This document shows positions 16,824 through 26,000 of a stretch of DNA of 64,000 nucleotides, in pieces. The position numbers and the translations under genes were made by a program. Source of the DNA: Bacillus sp. FJAT-27264. Its GTDB lineage: Bacteria; Bacillota; Bacilli; Paenibacillales; Paenibacillaceae. The stretch lies in the NCBI RefSeq assembly GCF_001682855.1, contig NZ_MAQW01000002.1, positions 87,190-151,189 of the forward strand. The letters run 5' to 3'. Under the pieces are notes generated by a model, which had not been told where the DNA came from, made no database searches, and saw only the letters and a list, made by a program, of their open reading frames with translations. The stretch's first letter is position 1. Every line of letters begins with the position of its first letter.

Positions 16824-17591
16824 TCATTTCCTGGCTAAATACAAGTCGATCGTATCATAAACAATTAACACATCACCAAATTTTATAATGGCTTCTTTAA
16901 TCTCCTCTTCAAACCTTTCTTTTGTAATGGATGGCATAGTTCTATGGTCTGAGTATGTATTCAATAATGCGATATAGTCAGTCGAAGAAAAGCTTCTGGT
17001 TAAATGATATAGCTTAAACACAATATCTCTAAATCCATAAGCTTGAATAGTTTTGGATATGTTATTATATCTTGCAGTGTCATTTTCTATAATCCTGGTA
17101 TTAGAAGGTCTATATTTTTGATAGATGGCTTGAATATTCTGATGTAACTCATCATTTTCTCGTGCTACAAAGGGTCGGTTCCAAAATAATGCTAGTGTCC
17201 CATCGTTCTTTAATAACTTCGAGACTTTAGGATAGCTCACTTCTTCTGGAATCCAATGAAATGCAGTAGCTGAATAAATTAAATCTATGCTGTTATCGGG
17301 GCTTTCAAACTCTTCAAATGTAGTATTGCATACCGTAAAATTTTCAAACTCTCGGAACTTTAATCTTGAATATTCTGCGAGGCCTGTTCCTAATTCAATT
17401 GCCGTTAATTCACAGCCTGTTTCCAAAAAAGGTCTTGTAGCCTGACCTGTGCCAATACCAATCTCAATTAATTTGTTATCTTGTTCAATTTGAGCGTGCG
17501 CCATAATATCTTGGAATAATTCTTCACAATAGGTCGGTCTCCATTGGTCGTAATTCTCCACATCCTCATTAAAGGTTAGTCGTTTATCCAT
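16824..17591 (-). CDS. Class I SAM-dependent methyltransferase
   Basis: 255 residues. Motif I for SAM binding is NKLIEIGIGTGQATRPFL, followed by ELTAIELG and the motif NSIDLIYSATAFHWIPEE, typical of small-molecule (type 11/25) methyltransferases. The substrate cannot be told. It starts a run of AT-rich minus-strand accessory genes; the GNAT gene lies 20 bases upstream, so they may be co-transcribed. Confidence 0.88.
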   Translation of the reverse strand: MDKRLTFNEDVENYDQWRPTYCEELFQDIMAHAQIEQDNKLIEIGIGTGQATRPFLETGCELTAIELGTGLAEYSRLKFREFENFTVCNTTFEEFESPDNSIDLIYSATAFHWIPEEVSYPKVSKLLKNDGTLALFWNRPFVARENDELHQNIQAIYQKYRPSNTRIIENDTARYNNISKTIQAYGFRDIVFKLYHLTRSFSSTDYIALLNTYSDHRTMPSITKERFEEEIKEAIIKFGDVLIVYDTIDLYLARK

Positions 17592-17610
17592 AAATTATCC
17601 TCCCGATCAA

Positions 17611-18075
17611 TCACTCACTTATATTCTTCATCATAATGATATCTCTACCGTATTCTTCAGATTCAACTACATCGATTTCATGATACCCAAGCTTCTCATA
17701 GAAACTTTGTGCCGTTATACTACTAGGTAATTTAAGCGATGTGATTCCAGTATCACGGGCAATTCCTTCAATGAAATTAATAAGTATCCGTCCAATGCCT
17801 AAATGATGATGGTCTTTATCAACAAAAAGAGTATAGATAATATCCTTATCCAAACTAATAGTTCCGATAATCGTATTTTCTAAAACAGCTACAAACACTT
17901 TCCTACGCTCTGATAAACTGACGAGATACTCCGGCGTAAAAATACTATACATATTAGTAATGATCTTCTCGGGATAATCTTTACTGTTAACGTGTGCTAG
18001 ATTGTCTCGAATAATGGTTGAGATTTTTTGACTATCCTCTTTAGTGAATTCTCTAATTTTAATTTTTTCATTCAT
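17611..18075 (-). CDS. GNAT family N-acetyltransferase
   Basis: About 154 residues. The acetyl-CoA loop is DKDHHHLGIGRILINFIE and motif B is SFYEKLGYHEID. GGGGTGAG lies shortly before the chosen ATG (MNEKIK). A general small-molecule or protein acetyltransferase; substrate unknown. Closely spaced between the methyltransferase and the DUF3139 gene in the same direction. Confidence 0.87.
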   Translation of the reverse strand: MNEKIKIREFTKEDSQKISTIIRDNLAHVNSKDYPEKIITNMYSIFTPEYLVSLSERRKVFVAVLENTIIGTISLDKDIIYTLFVDKDHHHLGIGRILINFIEGIARDTGITSLKLPSSITAQSFYEKLGYHEIDVVESEEYGRDIIMMKNISE

Positions 18076-18090
18076 GAAACTCACCCCTGT

Positions 18091-18444
18091 TTATTCTAAT
18101 GGAACATAATGTTTCAATTTCGATTCAGCAATGCCTTTTTCTCTGCCTTCTTGTGTCAATCTATGACTAAACTGCAGGACTTCATTATGTGCAAAATATA
18201 CATATTCAACATCTGGTTCATCTTTAAAAATGACTACCGCATAAAATGGCGGTAATTTTATTCCCCATACTCCTTTTACGGACGCTATTTCTTCTCTACT
18301 GTATTTCTTTTCTTCTATCAGATAATCCGTTACTCTATTCGCATATATGATTTTGTTTACCTGAACGTAAACAACAGGCGTTATTACTAATGCGGTTACT
18401 AGAATGCCTACTATGATTATTAGAATTTTTATTTTCGTACTCAT
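18091..18444 (-). CDS. DUF3139-type membrane-anchored protein
   Basis: 117 residues. An N-terminal transmembrane helix (ILIIIVGILVTALVITPVVY) is followed by an extracytoplasmic domain with VKGVWGIKLPPFYAVVIFKD and VEYVYFAHNE, the pattern I associate with DUF3139 proteins of bacilli. Function unknown. It is 16 bases upstream of the GNAT gene, so probably in one transcript. Confidence 0.75.
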   Translation of the reverse strand: MSTKIKILIIIVGILVTALVITPVVYVQVNKIIYANRVTDYLIEEKKYSREEIASVKGVWGIKLPPFYAVVIFKDEPDVEYVYFAHNEVLQFSHRLTQEGREKGIAESKLKHYVPLE

Positions 18445-18521
18445 TACAATAATCCTCTTAACTTTCTCAATTTTTATTTTGAGATTTTCTTTTCTTTGGA
18501 TTTCATAATTTAGCTACCTCT

Positions 18522-18562
18522 TCTCCACAAAACACCCAGCCTTAGATAACTCTTATCTTAAG
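18522..18562 (-). terminator. Terminator after the HAD gene
   Basis: On the minus strand ACCCGGCTTAAGATAA pairs with TTATCTAAGGCTGGGT (two mismatches) and is followed by GTTTTG. It separates the HAD gene from DUF3139. Confidence 0.75.
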
Positions 18563-18589
18563 CCGGGTCGTTTGTTGTCTCTATCGAGA

Positions 18590-19321
18590 TTACTTTAATT
18601 TGTTCATCACGTCATTTAAGTTTCGCGCTATTGATCGTCTGGGATTTGTTATCTTGTTATATAAATACTGCTTTATATCCCGGCTCAATACCATAGAGTG
18701 AATTCCAAGCTGCTCAGCGCTATCACAATTTCTAATGTTATCGTCAACAAATATAGCCTCAGATGGAGAGACTTCTAGCTCTTCAAGAGCAGCCTTGTAC
18801 ATTAACTCATGTGGTTTGCTGACCCCTTTTATTGAGGAAATAATAAAGGATGAAAAGTAATCCCTTAACCCGGCTTGTTTAAATACATTATCCAAAGATG
18901 GCCAAGCATCCGAAACAACAGCCAGCTTATAAGTTTTGCTCAACTCTGGTATTAATTCTAAGGCATCACTATAGAACTTGTACTTATCATAATTAAAAAC
19001 TAAATCAGACGTGATAGCTTTGATCAGTTCCTCATCTAAACCTAACTGAGGCAATTCAGCTGCGAAAATTCTATAGAACTCAATGAAATGATGGAATTCT
19101 TCATCTTCATTTCTAATCAAGTTCTGCTTTGATATGTATGTATTTGCTTTATGAAATGCCTTATTTCTAATCTGCTTGTCTATTGATCGGAATATCTTCT
19201 CATTGATAAAGTTAAAAAAGTTGGGGCTAATAAACCAATGCCCTGTAACAGGACCATTTAACACCTTACCTGAATCGAAAAGGATTGCTTTAATAACGCT
19301 ATTAGAGGTTCGATAACTCAT
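18590..19321 (-). CDS. HAD-family hydrolase
   Basis: 243 residues. HAD motif I is ILFDSGKVL (nucleophile Asp; the usual second Asp is Gly), motif II is VVSDAWPS, motif III Lys is in KGVSKPHE and motif IV is AIFVDDNIRNC. The long helical cap lies at residues 25-120. It is probably a phosphatase of a small metabolite; specificity is not evident. It is AT-rich like its neighbours. Confidence 0.85.
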   Translation of the reverse strand: MSYRTSNSVIKAILFDSGKVLNGPVTGHWFISPNFFNFINEKIFRSIDKQIRNKAFHKANTYISKQNLIRNEDEEFHHFIEFYRIFAAELPQLGLDEELIKAITSDLVFNYDKYKFYSDALELIPELSKTYKLAVVSDAWPSLDNVFKQAGLRDYFSSFIISSIKGVSKPHELMYKAALEELEVSPSEAIFVDDNIRNCDSAEQLGIHSMVLSRDIKQYLYNKITNPRRSIARNLNDVMNKLK

Positions 19322-19338
19322 ATTCTTATACCCTCTTT

Positions 19339-19773
19339 TTATTTAATAGTTATGTTTTTCCGCCTTAACCATGTCTTCAATTCATTTCTTTGAGTTTCTT
19401 TTTCTATGCCCTTAAAATCAAACCGGATTACACGTTGGGACCATCTTTTCTTACTGGTTTCAAATTCTATGAAATATTTATTGATTTTGGTATATTTTAT
19501 TTCATTAGCTTCAAGAGATACACCATCAATGATCACGTTGTTATCTGTTATAACAATGCTTCGTTCCTTCCTAATCTCTTTTATCATGGATACTCCAACG
19601 ACGCTTATTAATACGATTAATATTGGTATATAAAATTCTTTCCATTGCTCTAGATCCCAAATCTGATGAATCAATATTGAAAAAATACCCATCATACTAA
19701 AAAATGCTGCGTATTTAGCACCTATGTATGGCAGCCTAATTTGATATTCATTGTTATTTATATAGTTTTTCAT
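19339..19773 (-). CDS. Hypothetical two-helix membrane protein
   Basis: 144 residues. Two predicted transmembrane helices (YAAFFSMMGIFSILIHQIW and FYIPILIVLISVVGVSMI) are followed by a soluble domain rich in beta strands (SIVITDNNVIIDGVSLEANEI), resembling the small PH-like domains of other bacillary membrane proteins. I do not recognise the family. It lies 17 bases upstream of the HAD gene. Confidence 0.6.
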   Translation of the reverse strand: MKNYINNNEYQIRLPYIGAKYAAFFSMMGIFSILIHQIWDLEQWKEFYIPILIVLISVVGVSMIKEIRKERSIVITDNNVIIDGVSLEANEIKYTKINKYFIEFETSKKRWSQRVIRFDFKGIEKETQRNELKTWLRRKNITIK

Positions 19774-19819
19774 GCAATTCCTCCTTGCGATGTTCGCTTT
19801 TCTAAAAATCTACCCAAAA

Positions 19820-20182
19820 TTATTTTTTCCTTTCTAACTCTTCATCAAGTTCTTTTAATCGATTTTCAGTTTTTACGATCAAGAGTGTGACTGGTACAAA
19901 GATCAAACCAGTAATAACGAGTGAAAGATAAGTCCCTTCAAATAGGAGGTTTAATATTAAGCCAATTAATGCATACGCCAGCCCATATCTGATCATTAAT
20001 TCTGCACTGTACCTGTTGGCTTCATCCCATAACAACTGGTTCTTCATTGATCTCCTGGTTCTGTATCCATAAAGTGAATTTATCGTTTTCGGAGGTTTTT
20101 TCTTCACAATGAGTCCGGTTACACAAATGATTAATCCTATTAAAAGGGTGCTAATTAGACTAACTATTTGACTATCGTTCAT
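19820..20182 (-). CDS. SdpI/YhfL-family membrane protein
   Basis: 120 residues with three hydrophobic helices. The conserved cytoplasmic loop INSLYGYRTRRSMKNQLLWDEA is the SdpI-family signature. SdpI of Bacillus subtilis gives immunity to the SDP toxin and signals to its repressor; most relatives, like this one, lack a neighbouring toxin and their role is unknown. No SdpC-like or SdpR-like gene is adjacent. Confidence 0.82.
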   Translation of the reverse strand: MNDSQIVSLISTLLIGLIICVTGLIVKKKPPKTINSLYGYRTRRSMKNQLLWDEANRYSAELMIRYGLAYALIGLILNLLFEGTYLSLVITGLIFVPVTLLIVKTENRLKELDEELERKK

Positions 20183-20211
20183 GAGTTACCCCCTCTATTC
20201 AAGTTCTTAAC

Positions 20212-20574
20212 TCACTTTTTGAAAATCAGTTCAATTACCGGCGGTCCTGATTCTTGAGGATAAATATTTAAAGCTATTAAAATCGTGATAATTATCAACA
20301 TGATCCATTTCATAAAATTAAAAAACGGTTTAAATTTCTTTTGAAGGATCATTCCAACTACTATTATGGATGTATTCATGACATAAATCGTTGGTAATGC
20401 CACAATCCTCCCTAAACCTGTGTTTGGATAGTAATGAATTAATAATGAGATCACTATAATGGTGGGTGAAATGCATAAGAGATATTGGATTAAGAATCTC
20501 ACCGTACTATTCTTATTTAATTTCTTGGTTTCAATTAGAAAGATATCCATTAAATTTCTTAACACTCTACTCAA
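20212..20574 (-). CDS. Hypothetical membrane protein, four helices
   Basis: 120 residues with four hydrophobic stretches (VRFLIQYLLCISPTIIVISLL, IVALPTIYVMNTSIIVVGMIL, WIMLIIITILIALNI). No family recognised. It lies 29 bases before the SdpI-like gene in the same direction, so the two may be co-expressed. Confidence 0.55.
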   Translation of the reverse strand: MSRVLRNLMDIFLIETKKLNKNSTVRFLIQYLLCISPTIIVISLLIHYYPNTGLGRIVALPTIYVMNTSIIVVGMILQKKFKPFFNFMKWIMLIIITILIALNIYPQESGPPVIELIFKK

Positions 20575-20605
20575 TTCTGTTCTCCTATCTCATTTCATAT
20601 TAAAT

Positions 20606-21097
20606 TTAGTTGGCCCTTACATGCTTAATGATGCTTATATTTGGGTTATCTTGTTTTAAAAGTACATCCAATAGTCCGTCTGGAACCAATTTTACATCTG
20701 AATCTGTTTTGAAAAAGTTCAACGGTTTCCATTGAGCTTTATATTTAATGTCTCCTTCCACTCCCTCAATTTCATCAAGATCATATAACGTCTTTTCTTT
20801 CAGTTTCACTTCATAAATGAAATCCACCTCATGTCCCATATCATCCTCAGTACCAAAAATGTTTTCTATGACGGAAATTAATATAGGTTCTTCAATTTCT
20901 TGATTCAGTTCTTCTCTAATTTCTCTTATCAATGCTTGTTTGCTAATTTCACCAAACTCTATAGTTCCACCGATGGGTCGGTAGAAAGTTGTACTTCTCC
21001 CAGGATAATTAATTACTTGAACTAAAATGTCCTCTTCTCTTCTAATGATCCCTAAGGAAACTGATCTAATCTTCAAATGATTAAGTCCTCCATCCAT
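20606..21097 (-). CDS. NUDIX hydrolase
   Basis: 163 residues. The Nudix box is visible in GGTIEFGEISKQALIREIREEL, with the Gly and the catalytic Glu pair REXXEE. These enzymes cleave nucleoside diphosphates linked to another group. A few residues at the box end deviate (Asn for Gly), common in family members. Substrate unknown. Confidence 0.85.
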   Translation of the reverse strand: MDGGLNHLKIRSVSLGIIRREEDILVQVINYPGRSTTFYRPIGGTIEFGEISKQALIREIREELNQEIEEPILISVIENIFGTEDDMGHEVDFIYEVKLKEKTLYDLDEIEGVEGDIKYKAQWKPLNFFKTDSDVKLVPDGLLDVLLKQDNPNISIIKHVRAN

Positions 21098-21219
21098 TTA
21101 TTCCTATAAGGGAGTCCATTTTATTCCATGATTACACAAATTTATTCCAGTCTATATTCAAATTCTATCTCAAGTTTAATTCCAATTCCATTAAATTCAT
21201 AGAAATCTATAAATTGAAT

Positions 21220-21256
21220 AAGACCCAGTTGATGAATTCAACCGGGCCTTTTCACA
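21220..21256. terminator. Hairpin after the MerR gene
   Basis: GACCCAGTTGAT pairs imperfectly with TTCAACCGGGCC around an AATTC core, with short A/T flanks. It lies just past the merR stop at 21265 and could end that transcript. Confidence 0.55.
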
Positions 21257-21264
21257 TAGATCTC

Positions 21265-21714
21265 TTATACCTTCCGAACAGTGGGCGAGTAAAATACGTC
21301 ACTATGCATATGCTGAATTTTGTCCCAGTTGCCAGGATTGGTCGTGTCTGGAGAGCGGTGCTCCAGAATGGCTTGATATAGGGCAGTTTTTTCTTCCATA
21401 TGGGCAACGTGCTGTTTGGCTTCTTCGAGCTTAGCGAGCGCCACTTTTTTGTGCTCCATCATGAGTGCGGAGCGCTGCGGAATGGTCGAATCTCCTTTGA
21501 GACAAAGATCGACGTATATTTTTATGACTTCAATCGGCATACCGGATTGCTTGAGGCATTTGATGCCATTTAGCCAGTGGATCGATTCTTCGTCGAACAT
21601 CCGAATATTATTATGGTTGCGCTGTACGCTTGGCACCAGACCTTTATCCGTGTAAAAGCGTACAGCGTGCTCGGTTAGTCCCGTTATTAGGGCGGCTTCT
21701 TTGACTGTATGCAT
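21265..21714 (-). CDS. MerR-family transcriptional regulator
   Basis: About 149 residues from the ATG with AAGGAGG just upstream. The MerR DNA-binding motif is YTVKEAA-type: MHTVKEAALITGLTEHAVRF, then YTDKGLVPSVQRNHNNIRMF. The coiled-coil dimer helix follows. The C-terminus has no metal-binding cysteines and resembles the AdhR/YyaN-type aldehyde or redox regulators. The divergent promoter upstream has the 19-base spacer typical of MerR targets, but no target gene follows it. Confidence 0.9.
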   Translation of the reverse strand: MHTVKEAALITGLTEHAVRFYTDKGLVPSVQRNHNNIRMFDEESIHWLNGIKCLKQSGMPIEVIKIYVDLCLKGDSTIPQRSALMMEHKKVALAKLEEAKQHVAHMEEKTALYQAILEHRSPDTTNPGNWDKIQHMHSDVFYSPTVRKV

Positions 21715-21746
21715 TGTGAATCCTCCTTGGAAATATTTGAAGACCC

Positions 21747-21777
21747 TTGCCTTCGTGTAACACGAAGGTACTAAGAT
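21747..21777 (+). promoter_or_regulatory. MerR-type promoter and operator without an intact target gene
   Basis: -35 TTGCCT (21747-21752), 19-base spacer, -10 TAAGAT (21772-21777). The spacer holds the perfect inverted repeat CCTTCGTG-TAA-CACGAAGG. This long spacer is diagnostic for MerR-activated promoters. It points away from merR, into 21781-22266, where no gene is found. Confidence 0.78.
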
Positions 21778-21780
21778 CAT

Positions 21781-22266
21781 TGTAATGCAACTGAGCTGTG
21801 AGTGGAATTTCCCTCTGCAGTACCCGCTTCAGTGGATACATGGAGTGGAACTGTAAACTTGATCGAACCGTTAACTCATCACATGTTTATCCTCAGCTAT
21901 AAAAAAAGAACAAGGCAGGTTCCTCTTGTCCTTTTTCTATATTTGATTTCAAAATCCAAGAATAGTAAAAACTGCTGCTAAGTATGCAACGAAATCTAAC
22001 CACTAACATTATAAATAACACACTGAACCATCGAGACCATCTAATAACTATAATGTCACTGAACATGGACATCGAACACTATTCGCTTTAAAAGCAAAAA
22101 TGGTCCCAATTGATTAAAAATCAACGGGGCCATTTAGGTATTATGTTTTCGCTACTCTAAACTCAAAACACCAACATTAATGCTGGTGACTAAAATAAGT
22201 CCTATATAAGCGCTACTTATTGAATGTACAAGTACACATGAAAAGAATATGCGGCAATGGAATTCG
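21781..22266. other. Region without intact gene
   Basis: No convincing gene. It holds a hairpin at about 21903-21940 (AAGAACAAG / CTTGTCCTTTTT), one at about 22101-22137 (TGGTCCCAATTGATT / AATCAACGGGGCCA) and a near-perfect palindrome CACCAACATTAATGCTGGTG at 22169-22188. Several terminator-like hairpins without genes suggest that genes have been lost here. Confidence 0.5.
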
Positions 22267-22416
22267 CTAAAAAGAGAGTTCGAATAATTCATCTTGGTCA
22301 TCATCATCCAATTGAAGGGCAATTTCATCTAATGAAAAAACGTATCTTTTACCAGTCTCGTCAAATGGAGTATCTGAGTCATGACAAACAAATCGATAGA
22401 ATGAAGACGCTTCATT
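22267..22416 (-). pseudogene. Short C-terminal gene remnant, family unknown
   Basis: After an in-frame TGA at 22417-22419, the minus strand is open for 49 codons and ends with an acidic tail (FSLDEIALQLDDDDQDELFE). Composition and an Asp-rich C-terminus look like a real protein end, but no start or ribosome site exists. I do not recognise the family. Confidence 0.35.
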
Positions 22417-22601
22417 TCATATTAGATTTAGACACTGAAGCAATTCGCCTTAATTCAGTTTTCCTTTTCTACCAAAAAAACAGACCCAGTACCGGCGTGG
22501 TACTGAGTCGTGTTTCACAGAAACTGTGGTCGCTTTGAAGCGCTCCTCTTAGCGTCTCTTATTCTGGAATTTATTATTCTTAGCCTATGCAACCATTCGT
22601 T

Positions 22602-23267
22602 TTATTTTTCAACAAAATTCATTAGCAAATTCAACTGCTCTACATTCTCAACGCTCCACTTTCTAGTATCACTCTTTGACTTATTATCTGTCAAATAATC
22701 GAGCGCTGGAGATAATTCTTGATGTCCATTACTAATGACATCGAATATATATGGAATAGACGGAGTGCCTAACTCCTTTAATTGATTGACTTTCTCAGTA
22801 TCGCTGATCGGTTCATTGGCTATAAATTTTACCTTATTGGGAATTTCTTTAAGGTAGGTCGTATATGTCTTTAGAAATTCTTTTCCTGTACTCCAGTTAG
22901 TCTCTTTTCTCATATCCACTTTAGAAATCTGTTCAAGAGCTATTGCGTATATATACTCCATTAAGCCATCTTGTTCTGATTTGTCTAACAACTGCTTCAA
23001 TTCAGGTAATGCAGCGACTCCTAAAGCAATAATTGCTTCGTAATCTTTGTTATTTTTTACATAGTCGTACGGGTCAGAACTAGTACTTATTTCCGATGAA
23101 GCTTGATTAATAATAGATTGTTGAATTTTGTTCACACTTGAATGAACCTGTTCATTAACATCTACTTGACCCTTAGAGCAAGACGACAAAAAACCAACAA
23201 TTACTATAGCAGCAATAACAACAGATAACTGGAGTACCTTATTGTAAAAAAACATAACCTTCCTCAT
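22602..23267 (-). CDS. Lipoprotein with helical repeats, unknown function
   Basis: 221 residues. The signal ends in a lipobox VGFLSSC (Cys at about 30), so it is exported and lipid-anchored. The mature part is helical; IIALGVAALPELKQLLDK and LKELGTPSIPYIFDVI look like HEAT-type repeats. It lies 50 bases after the ABC ATPase gene at the end of the lasso-type cluster and could be the immunity protein; that is a guess from position only. Confidence 0.65.
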   Translation of the reverse strand: MRKVMFFYNKVLQLSVVIAAIVIVGFLSSCSKGQVDVNEQVHSSVNKIQQSIINQASSEISTSSDPYDYVKNNKDYEAIIALGVAALPELKQLLDKSEQDGLMEYIYAIALEQISKVDMRKETNWSTGKEFLKTYTTYLKEIPNKVKFIANEPISDTEKVNQLKELGTPSIPYIFDVISNGHQELSPALDYLTDNKSKSDTRKWSVENVEQLNLLMNFVEK

Positions 23268-23319
23268 GAGTATATCCCTTCCATCAATAATATTACTACT
23301 TCATCCTACGATTTATTTT

Positions 23320-24120
23320 TCAAGTACTCGCCGTCTGATTACTGTATGGTTTAATACTAATCGATTGCAATCGCTCCATAATGTATAATGAACGCTCGTT
23401 TCGATCTTCTCCAACAATATGTTCAGCACTGTACTCATCTACAATTCGTCCATCACGAAATAAAATAACACGATCACCATATGTAGCAACGTACGGATCA
23501 TGAGTAACGATGAGTATCGATTGTCCAAGCTTATCACGCATATTGAGAAATAATTCAAGTATGTCTATTGAATTACGAGAGTCAAGATTACCCGTTGGTT
23601 CATCGGCAAGCAGTATGGCTGGTTTATGGATTAACGCACGCGCAATAGCAACTCGCTGTTGCTGACCTCCAGACAACTCCGCTGGACGGTGCTTACTTCG
23701 CTCTGACAAACCTACTAAATGCAACATCTCCTCTGTCAGAGCCGTAATCTTCTTCTTTGGTTGACCCGCTAGAATTAGCGGTAGCGCTACGTTTTCTTCT
23801 GCTGTTAAGGCACTAATGAGATTGAAGAATTGAAATACGAAACCAATCATATCCCGGCGATAATGAGAGACTTGTGGTTCTCGATAGAACTTTTGCCACT
23901 CACCATCCTTAACCTTTATCATACCTTCCGTAGGCGGTTCTAGTCCGCCTAAGAGCTGTAACAGCGTCGTCTTACCTGATCCACTTGGACCCATTAACAT
24001 GACAATCTCTCCTGATGCCAAGTCTAAGTCTACATGGTCTAGCGCCACTACTTGATTCAACTCTTGCCCATAAATCTTCGTAAGATTCTTTACAGCTAAT
24101 ATTGAACTTGAATCTACCAC
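23320..24120 (-). CDS. ABC transporter ATP-binding protein (MacB/LolD type)
   Basis: 266 residues. Walker A GPSGSGKTTLLQLLGG, Q-loop FVFQFFNLISALTAEEN, signature LSGGQQQRVAIARAL, Walker B ILLADEPTGNLDS and H-loop IVTHD. This subfamily pairs with FtsX-domain permeases that move or sense peptides at the membrane. The 888-residue permease encoded three genes upstream is its natural partner. The two are separated by the exporter and redox genes, so all are probably one transcript. Confidence 0.92.
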   Translation of the reverse strand: MVDSSSILAVKNLTKIYGQELNQVVALDHVDLDLASGEIVMLMGPSGSGKTTLLQLLGGLEPPTEGMIKVKDGEWQKFYREPQVSHYRRDMIGFVFQFFNLISALTAEENVALPLILAGQPKKKITALTEEMLHLVGLSERSKHRPAELSGGQQQRVAIARALIHKPAILLADEPTGNLDSRNSIDILELFLNMRDKLGQSILIVTHDPYVATYGDRVILFRDGRIVDEYSAEHIVGEDRNERSLYIMERLQSISIKPYSNQTAST

Positions 24121-24164
24121 AAGTACCCCTCCCCATCGTATCCACTATTCAACAGATATGACTT

Positions 24165-26000
24165 TCATCCCACAGTATCATATACTCTTTCCTCTTGGTA
24201 CCACTGCGCCTGTGCCTGGAACATCGCTTTATATTCACCGCCTAATTGGATCAATTCATCATGACTTCCTTGCTCAACCAATACTCCATTCTTCAGTACA
24301 AGTATACGATCTGCCAGTCGTGCTGGCCCTAAGCGATGAGAGACCATAAATGCAGTTCTACCATCAGCTAAATTTTGAAAGGTTCGGAAAATCTCCAGTT
24401 CTGCCAATGGATCTAAGGCAGATGTTGGCTCATCAAGTATCAATATTTCAGCATCTCTAACAGCAGCACGAGCAATAGCTATTCGTTGCCACTGTCCTCC
24501 AGACAATTCCAAACCGCCCATAAACTCCGAGCCCAGACGTGTACTCATCCCTTCAGACAACCGCTGCACCATCTCGGTTAATCCTACAGCTGTCAAAGCA
24601 TCTAACGTATCGTCTTGACTTAATTTTTTATGCATTGCTCCAAAAGCAACATTATCATGAACAGAATAGTTATACTGTACAAACTGTTGGAAAACCGCTG
24701 ATACATGTTTCAGATAGCTGTCTTTATTGAAGCTTTGCAATGGTTCTTGGTCGATATAAACATTTCCTTGTGATGGCGCGTACAACCCGAGTAAACAGTT
24801 CATGAGTGTCGTCTTACCTGCACCATTCTCTCCAACAATGGCGATCGTCTCCCCACGCTTAATCGTAAAAGAAACATCCGTCAACACTTTACGTTCGGTA
24901 TTCGGATAAGTGAAATGTAATCCGCTCACACTTATTTGTTCATAGTGCTTCGGAAACTTTAATTCGCCTGTTGACCTAGAAGCTTCAGGAAGAGCTAAAT
25001 ACTGATACAAATGATTTATGTATAAGCTCATTTCAAAAACTTGACCTAGACTGGCACCAATACTTCCCATTGTTCCTTGTACAATTACAACAGCACTCAT
25101 TAACGCCACGTAATCCCCAATTGTTAACACGTCTTTATTGATTTGCATCACAATCACGATAGCTACCGTTAATGCTGATAACTGCAGAATAAAGACACCT
25201 GCAATACGCCCTCGTCCTTCATTAGCATACTGCTTCAATAATTTACTACGAACGCTAACAAATAATTGCGTCCAACGTTCGATCAATACATCTCCTAACT
25301 GAAATATTCGAACCTCTTTTGCCCCGTGTTTGGACAGCATGAGTCGAAACGTATAATCGATCTCTCTACCTTGTTGTGTCGTTGCCACTGCTAGACGATA
25401 TCGTCTTTTCTTAGCTATCAGTAAAATAATAATACCAGGAAGAGTAGAACTAATGAGTAATAGAGGCAGACTCCAATGAACCATACTCAACATCACTATG
25501 ACTGAGATTAAGGAAACAGTGTTACTAAAAGAAGTAATGACACTGCGAATAACATCCGCCCCGCTCCGACTTATCGCTTGTGATACCATACTTAATTCAT
25601 CATAAAAACGAGCATCTTCATAATAGTAATAAGGAATGTTTAATGATTTGAGTAAGATGCTACGCTGTAAGCGAAAGTTCGTATCTTCCTTTACGATATT
25701 AAACAGATACTCACTTGTCTCCGATAAAATGCTATTTATAATATGAAGACCGTATATTGAAGCAACGAGCAATAATACAGGCAACAGCTCCGCAGTATGG
25801 GCGGCAACTGTGCTAATTGCATCAACCGATGTTTTCTGTAACCAGATTTGCATAGCAGGTATTGCCGAAGTGAATAGTAATAGTAGTGTCCAGCATGTTA
25901 AAGCCAAAGGTCTCACTTGCCACATGACATGGACAATTCTCCATAGGTTACGCAAAAATATTCTTAGATCTATATTATTTTGATCAATTTTCGGCTGCAT
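24165..26000 (-). CDS. ABC exporter, fused membrane and ATPase domains
   Basis: 611 residues. Six membrane helices lie in residues 30-300; the nucleotide-binding domain has Walker A IVGENGAGKTTLMNCL, signature LSGGQWQRIAIARA, Walker B ILILDEPTSALDP and H-loop MVSHRL. There is no N-terminal C39 peptidase, so any leader must be removed by another enzyme, here B2. This is the class D exporter usual in lasso-peptide clusters. It overlaps the upstream thioredoxin-like gene by 17 bases. Confidence 0.92.
   Translation of the reverse strand: MQPKIDQNNIDLRIFLRNLWRIVHVMWQVRPLALTCWTLLLLFTSAIPAMQIWLQKTSVDAISTVAAHTAELLPVLLLVASIYGLHIINSILSETSEYLFNIVKEDTNFRLQRSILLKSLNIPYYYYEDARFYDELSMVSQAISRSGADVIRSVITSFSNTVSLISVIVMLSMVHWSLPLLLISSTLPGIIILLIAKKRRYRLAVATTQQGREIDYTFRLMLSKHGAKEVRIFQLGDVLIERWTQLFVSVRSKLLKQYANEGRGRIAGVFILQLSALTVAIVIVMQINKDVLTIGDYVALMSAVVIVQGTMGSIGASLGQVFEMSLYINHLYQYLALPEASRSTGELKFPKHYEQISVSGLHFTYPNTERKVLTDVSFTIKRGETIAIVGENGAGKTTLMNCLLGLYAPSQGNVYIDQEPLQSFNKDSYLKHVSAVFQQFVQYNYSVHDNVAFGAMHKKLSQDDTLDALTAVGLTEMVQRLSEGMSTRLGSEFMGGLELSGGQWQRIAIARAAVRDAEILILDEPTSALDPLAELEIFRTFQNLADGRTAFMVSHRLGPARLADRILVLKNGVLVEQGSHDELIQLGGEYKAMFQAQAQWYQEERVYDTVG

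Noticed and set aside
22169..22188. Palindrome as a transcription factor site
   Set aside because: It has no adjacent gene and no second copy; kept only as a hairpin in the gap.
22257..22538. 93-residue plus-strand frame
   Set aside because: The opposite strand carries a better coding signal (acidic C-terminal remnant at 22267-22416), and no ribosome site precedes it.
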